64,000 nt of DNA. Source: Phyllobacterium sp. YR531. Lineage in GTDB: Bacteria > Pseudomonadota > Alphaproteobacteria > Rhizobiales > Rhizobiaceae. Below the pieces are notes generated by a model. The model worked only from the letters and a program-made list of their open reading frames with translations, did not search any database and was not told the origin of the DNA. This document shows, one piece after another, positions 60,407-64,000 of this stretch; positions within the stretch are counted from its first letter, which is position 1; the number at the start of each line of letters is the position of its first letter. Where the stretch lies: contig NZ_AKIZ01000014.1 of the NCBI RefSeq assembly GCF_000282595.1, forward strand, positions 62,001 through 126,000, written 5' to 3'. A program made the translations under genes and the position numbers.

Positions 60407-60966
60407 TCGTCAAACTTCTCGCCGGGATAGGCACCCCAGATATCGGTCTGGCGCATCCAGCCGCTTGCGCCGCCGAAGACCACACGGCAGAAATCGCCGT
60501 TACAGTTTTTTAGCGTGCCGAGTACGCCCGGCTGCACTTTGGCAACAACAGCTGTCTTGTCATCCGCCTTGGAGAAGACATTGAGCATGACGCCGTCCTT
60601 GTCCTTTTGCCAAGGCGCTGTCATTCCGGTGCGCTTGCCGGAGAGCAGAGATTGGTAAACCCAGCCCTCGGTGCCTTCCGAATCGCGAATTCGCCGCCAG
60701 TTGTCATATTCCTGTACGATCTCTACAGGCAGGCCGGACTTGAGGAACAGCCAAGTCACCGCATAGTCCCGTCCGGGTCCAACACGCAGGTTGACGCGCC
60801 CGGGCTTCAGGCTGACGAAACGCGGCAGCGGCAGTCCGCTCGGGCCGATCTGTCCTGCAGCGGTGGCGCTGGAAAGATGCGGAACTCCCAGCGAAATTGC
60901 CGGAACGAGTGCCGCCGCAAGGCTTGCAGTGATGGTGAAGAGGCGGAATTTCTTAAAGTTCAACAA
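60403..60966 (-). CDS. Exported SH3-domain protein
   Basis: About 187 residues. A signal peptide region (LNFKKFRLFTITASLAAALV) is followed by two bacterial SH3 domains (about 45-105, with VNLRVGPGRDYAVTWLFLKSG, and about 118-180). TTG at 60966 with AAGGA upstream is preferred to a TTG at 61068. Such proteins bind periplasmic or wall partners; the partner is unknown. The stop overlaps the stop of the convergent MFS gene by 4 bases. Confidence 0.82.
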   Translation of the reverse strand: MLNFKKFRLFTITASLAAALVPAISLGVPHLSSATAAGQIGPSGLPLPRFVSLKPGRVNLRVGPGRDYAVTWLFLKSGLPVEIVQEYDNWRRIRDSEGTEGWVYQSLLSGKRTGMTAPWQKDKDGVMLNVFSKADDKTAVVAKVQPGVLGTLKNCNGDFCRVVFGGASGWMRQTDIWGAYPGEKFDD

Positions 60967-61156
60967 TATTGGTCCTTCATCGTTCGGCCCGTAATGCGGA
61001 CAATTTCCGCCCGATCCTTGAACGATCCTTGTTTTTCTTTGTCTTCTGTCCGCACCCTTGATAGACAAGTATCCGAGCGGCTAGTTAGCAAGGACAGTTT
61101 GCAACGGTTTGGTTAAAGAGCTCTCAATATTGCAGGCGAAAGGGAGGGGAATATTG

Positions 61157-62152
61157 GTGAGCAAAAAGCCTCTGGTCGTAATTACCCGCAAATTGCCGGA
61201 TCCAATCGAGACGCGCATGCGCGAACTTTTCGAAGCGCGGCTGAACGTAGATGACCGGCGGCTGACCAAGGCGGAACTTATAGAGGCAGTTTCGCAGGCC
61301 AATGTTCTCGTGCCGACTGTTACCGATCGTATTGATGAAGAAGTCATCAAGGCGGCAGGCCCGAACCTCAAGCTGATCGCGAATTTCGGCAATGGCACCG
61401 ATAATATCGATGTTGTTGCAGCCGCCGCGCGCGGTATCACCGTGACCAACACGCCGAATGTCCTGACCGAAGACACCGCCGACATGACGCTGGCGCTGAT
61501 GCTGGCCATGCCACGCCGTCTGGTCGAGGGCGCTTCCATCCTGCTCGATGATGGCAAATGGGAAGGCTGGGGGCCGACATGGATGCTTGGACGCCGCATC
61601 TGGGGCAAGCGCCTTGGCATTGTCGGGATGGGCCGAATTGGAACAGCTGTGGCGCGCCGCGCCAAGGCTTTTGGCCTTTCGATCCATTATCACAACCGCA
61701 AACCGGTAAGCCCGAAGACCGAGGAAGAGCTGGAAGCCACCTATTGGGAAAGCCTCGACCAGATGCTCGCCCGTATGGACATCATCTCGGTTAATTGTCC
61801 TTCGACACCTGCAACATTTCACTTACTCTCGGCACGCCGCATCGCGCTGATGCAGCCAACGGCGTTCATCGTCAATACGGCGCGTGGCCAGATAATCGAT
61901 GAGCAGGCGTTGATCGATCAACTGGATCAGGGCAAATTGTCGGGTGCAGCGCTTGATGTGTTCGAGCATGAGCCCGCCGTCAATTCCAAGCTGCGCAAGC
62001 TCGCCAAGGCAGGCAAGGTGGTGATCTTGCCGCATATGGGCTCCGCCACGCTGGAAGGCCGTATCGACATGGGTGAGAAAGTAATCATCAATATCCGCAC
62101 CTTCATCGATGGCCACAGGCCGCCAGACCGGGTGCTACCGCGCGAACGGTGA
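61157..62152 (+). CDS. D-isomer specific 2-hydroxyacid dehydrogenase, glyoxylate reductase-like
   Basis: A 331-residue dehydrogenase. The NAD(P) loop is GMGRIGTAVARRAKAFGL; catalytic Arg is in NTARG, then Glu in FEHEP and His in LPHMGSAT. The start is GTG with GGAGGGG about 9 bases upstream. It likely reduces glyoxylate or hydroxypyruvate, by similarity to the GyaR/GhrB group. It is convergent with the aconitase X genes. Confidence 0.9.
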   Translation: MSKKPLVVITRKLPDPIETRMRELFEARLNVDDRRLTKAELIEAVSQANVLVPTVTDRIDEEVIKAAGPNLKLIANFGNGTDNIDVVAAAARGITVTNTPNVLTEDTADMTLALMLAMPRRLVEGASILLDDGKWEGWGPTWMLGRRIWGKRLGIVGMGRIGTAVARRAKAFGLSIHYHNRKPVSPKTEEELEATYWESLDQMLARMDIISVNCPSTPATFHLLSARRIALMQPTAFIVNTARGQIIDEQALIDQLDQGKLSGAALDVFEHEPAVNSKLRKLAKAGKVVILPHMGSATLEGRIDMGEKVIINIRTFIDGHRPPDRVLPRER

Positions 62153-62192
62153 GAATTGAGCCTGAGGTTGGCAAACCACTAATGCCACGATT

Positions 62193-62597
62193 TTAGCTAA
62201 AGCTGATTGAACCTTCAGCACTAATAAGAACTTGCCGCTCAACTAACCCCGCAAACTCCCCGCGATCCAACCGCAAAGCCATTGGCGTAGTGTGGCCCAT
62301 CTCCTGCGCGACGATCAGGCCAAGCAGCAAAATTGCATCTGGCTCGTGCAGGATGATGGCAGCGGGGGCGAGATTGGCCGAAACAAGCTCAAGCAGCACC
62401 GCTGCAGCGGAAGACGAGCCAATCGTGCCGGGAAGGCAAAGTACCTTGCCGGTGATGGAAATGCCGTGCTGCGGGTGGCGCACATCGGCAATCAGCCCGG
62501 TTTTCGGATTAACGCCGCCCCAAAAGCTGATCGGCGCTGTCAGCACCAGCGCTTCGGCCCGAGTTGCCTGACCCTCGACAAGAATTGCCGCTTTCAT
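62193..62597 (-). CDS. Aconitase X small (swivel, DUF126) subunit
   Basis: A 134-residue swivel-domain protein. GTIGSSSAAAVLLELV is the phosphate-loop-like motif of DUF126, and FWGGVNPKTGLIADVRHP is the family N-terminal block. The ATG overlaps the stop of the large subunit (ATGA), so the two are coupled. In bacteria, characterised aconitase X enzymes are cis-3-hydroxy-L-proline dehydratases; in archaea the related enzyme serves the mevalonate route. Confidence 0.85.
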   Translation of the reverse strand: MKAAILVEGQATRAEALVLTAPISFWGGVNPKTGLIADVRHPQHGISITGKVLCLPGTIGSSSAAAVLLELVSANLAPAAIILHEPDAILLLGLIVAQEMGHTTPMALRLDRGEFAGLVERQVLISAEGSISFS

Positions 62598-63850
62598 GCC
62601 GCTGCACCAAAGACCGGTTTTGCCAGCACGGCACTTTCGACGCATTCGGCCATTGATCCGTAAATGACGCCATAGCCGGTATTGCCGGGTGCGTAATGCG
62701 CAAATTTGCCGGAATTGGTCATCAGCACCGCATCCTTGATGTCAGGCAGGATAGGCGTAACCACCACACAGGTGTCAGCAACAATGATAACGCCAGAAGC
62801 TTCCAGCAACTGGCGGCGGCCATTGCCCTCCAGTGCCGCGAGAGCGTGGCGACCCGTGCAGGCATAGAGCGGTATCTTTAGTTTGCGCCCGGCAATGAGA
62901 TTTTCCAGCCGGTCAAACTCCACTGTGGAAAGATGCGGGCTGCCGATAGCAACGGCGTCAATACGCTTCATGTCTTGCGCGGTAGAAAGACGGCGGCGCG
63001 AATCCATAACCATCTCGTTGGTGACTTTGATTGTCGCTTGCGGAGCCTGATGATGCAGCGCTGTTGCAAGGTCCGGCGCTTCGGGGGTCACGCCAGCCAC
63101 ATGGAAAAGCCCAACGGCACCCGCCGAAGCGGAGGCGGCACCAAAAGCTTTCAACGCATCTTCGCCGGGGTGAGCATTGATCCCCGCAACCACGCCGACC
63201 GCATCACCAATTTCGCGGCCGAACAGACTGCCAAGGATCGGCCACGCCACTTCCGATGTTAGAAATGTAGGCTCAAGGTCAGAAACATCGAATACCACCG
63301 TGGCACGGCGATTTTCCGGGCGATGAAAGCCGTAATAGGGCGCAAAACCCGCAATGGCACAGGCAATGTCTAAGAAATCGCCATATCGATTGGTGCGTGC
63401 ACCAAGCACTGAATTGCAGAAAACAACGGCATTGGATTCGCCCCATGCGACGTCGCTGCCAAGCGCTGGTCGATGGCCTGCCTGATAGGGCGCGCAGGTC
63501 CAGCTCGGTTCGCAGCCAAGCGTGCGATAGGCATCCATCATACGTCGCGCCATATCGCGCTCATGCACAGGAAGGCGGTTTTTCGAGCAACCTGTAAGGT
63601 CGAGCGAACCGACATTCAGCGTGGCGCGCACCGCAACCTTTGCGTCGCCTTCGACCAGCTTTTCCGCAAACAGCGTGCCGCTGTCGCCATGATAGAGCGC
63701 GCCGTCAATATGCGCGGAAGCAATCGGGATCAACGAAGGCGCGCCCATCAACCGCGCGGTGGCAGCAACGATACGCATGGCCATGGCAGCGCCTTCGCCC
63801 CGCAAACCGTTGGCTATGGCCTGCTGTTCGGCTGAAAGCTCAAGCGCCAT
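62594..63850 (-). CDS. Aconitase X catalytic (DUF521) subunit
   Basis: A 418-residue protein of the aconitase X large-subunit family. Typical parts are SAHIDGALYHGDSG near residue 45, CAPYQAGHRPALGSDVAWGESNAVVFCNSV near residue 125 (three sequence motifs with cluster cysteines), and VVADTCVVVTPI near the C-terminus. It is expected to hold an iron-sulfur cluster and dehydrate a hydroxy acid such as cis-3-hydroxyproline. The ATG at 63850 overlaps the end of the upstream ThiF-like gene by 11 bases. Confidence 0.85.
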   Translation of the reverse strand: MALELSAEQQAIANGLRGEGAAMAMRIVAATARLMGAPSLIPIASAHIDGALYHGDSGTLFAEKLVEGDAKVAVRATLNVGSLDLTGCSKNRLPVHERDMARRMMDAYRTLGCEPSWTCAPYQAGHRPALGSDVAWGESNAVVFCNSVLGARTNRYGDFLDIACAIAGFAPYYGFHRPENRRATVVFDVSDLEPTFLTSEVAWPILGSLFGREIGDAVGVVAGINAHPGEDALKAFGAASASAGAVGLFHVAGVTPEAPDLATALHHQAPQATIKVTNEMVMDSRRRLSTAQDMKRIDAVAIGSPHLSTVEFDRLENLIAGRKLKIPLYACTGRHALAALEGNGRRQLLEASGVIIVADTCVVVTPILPDIKDAVLMTNSGKFAHYAPGNTGYGVIYGSMAECVESAVLAKPVFGAAA

Positions 63851-64000
63851 CGGATTTCCGGGCCTTGTATTTGATTGTTTCAAAACGCGAGGTCAGCGCA
63901 TCATAAAGCAGCAGCTTGCCAATCAATGGCTCGCCTATGCCTGTGACCAGCTTGATGACCTCGGTTGCCTGCAATGTGCCGATGACACCCGGCAGAACAC
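63840..64000 (-). CDS. ThiF/MoeB-family adenylyltransferase, C-terminal end only
   Basis: The last 52 or so codons of a gene running off the window. The visible part, VLPGVIGTLQATEVIKLVTG followed by GEPLIGKLLLYDAL, is the conserved C-terminal region of MoeB/ThiF/HesA proteins, which adenylate sulfur-carrier proteins. It overlaps the aconitase X large subunit start, so it is probably in the same transcript. MoeB and ThiF cannot be told apart from this fragment. Confidence 0.75.
   Translation of the reverse strand, partial: VLPGVIGTLQATEVIKLVTGIGEPLIGKLLLYDALTSRFETIKYKARKSDGA

Noticed and set aside
1-64000. tRNA genes, insertion sequences, prophage or CRISPR
   Set aside because: No cloverleaf or T-loop pattern, transposase, integrase, terminal repeats or spaced repeat series was noticed on either strand.

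Overview
The window is a chromosomal core segment of an alphaproteobacterium of the order Rhizobiales, most likely the Brucellaceae (Brucella/Ochrobactrum and close relatives). The basis is gene order and protein style: rpmH-rnpA-yidC-engB near argB, dapD/dapE, def-fmt-truA, the miaB-phoH-ybeY-corC-lnt-metK series, rimP-nusA-ylxR-infB-rbfA-truB-rpsO-pnp, and fabI-fabB-fabA divergent from irr. Base composition is moderate and looks uniform. I see no tRNA, rRNA, insertion sequence, prophage or CRISPR array.

Layout. 1-2.3 kb: a histidine kinase followed by a cardiolipin synthase cut by the window edge (both minus). 2.3-5.8 kb: rpmH, rnpA, yidC and engB. 5.9-7.8 kb: an ECF sigma factor, an RskA-type anti-sigma factor and a secreted fasciclin protein with its own ECF-type promoter. 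7.9-12.8 kb: argB, an Lrp regulator divergent from phenylalanine hydroxylase, a diguanylate cyclase, a HAD nucleotidase and a LOG-family protein. 13-16.7 kb: dapD, panE-like, dapE and a membrane protein. 16.7-19.4 kb: a tight def-fmt-GNAT-truA operon (minus). 19.5-26.2 kb: rmuC, a CDF metal transporter, a hydantoinase/oxoprolinase protein and malate synthase G. 26.2-37.5 kb: a long plus-strand run from a DUF2066 protein through tsaB, rimI, plsC, miaB, phoH, ybeY, corC, lnt, an XRE regulator, metK and trmB. 37.7-40.7 kb: a complete tctCBA tricarboxylate transporter. 40.7-52.3 kb: a 54-residue protein, then the transcription/translation supercluster from rimP to pnp, interrupted by two opposite-strand genes (a GGCT-fold protein and a NUDIX hydrolase). 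52.4-57 kb: an RsmC-like methyltransferase, the unsaturated fatty acid genes and irr. 57-64 kb: an accessory-looking end with a secreted alpha/beta hydrolase, a LysR/MFS divergent pair, an SH3 protein, a 2-hydroxyacid dehydrogenase, the two subunits of aconitase X and the end of a ThiF/MoeB-like gene.

Most of the window is housekeeping and I found no clearly new multi-gene system. The most interesting signals are regulatory: an RNA terminator-like hairpin between a good promoter and rimP-nusA; a nested hairpin in front of metK; structured leaders before rpmH and rpsO; a perfect inverted repeat whose right arm is the ribosome binding site of phhA; and an ECF/anti-sigma/fasciclin cassette that resembles the mycobacterial SigK-RskA-MPT70/83 circuit. 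All RNA structures were read by eye and not folded by software. Start codons were chosen by ribosome binding site and family length where the sequence allowed it.
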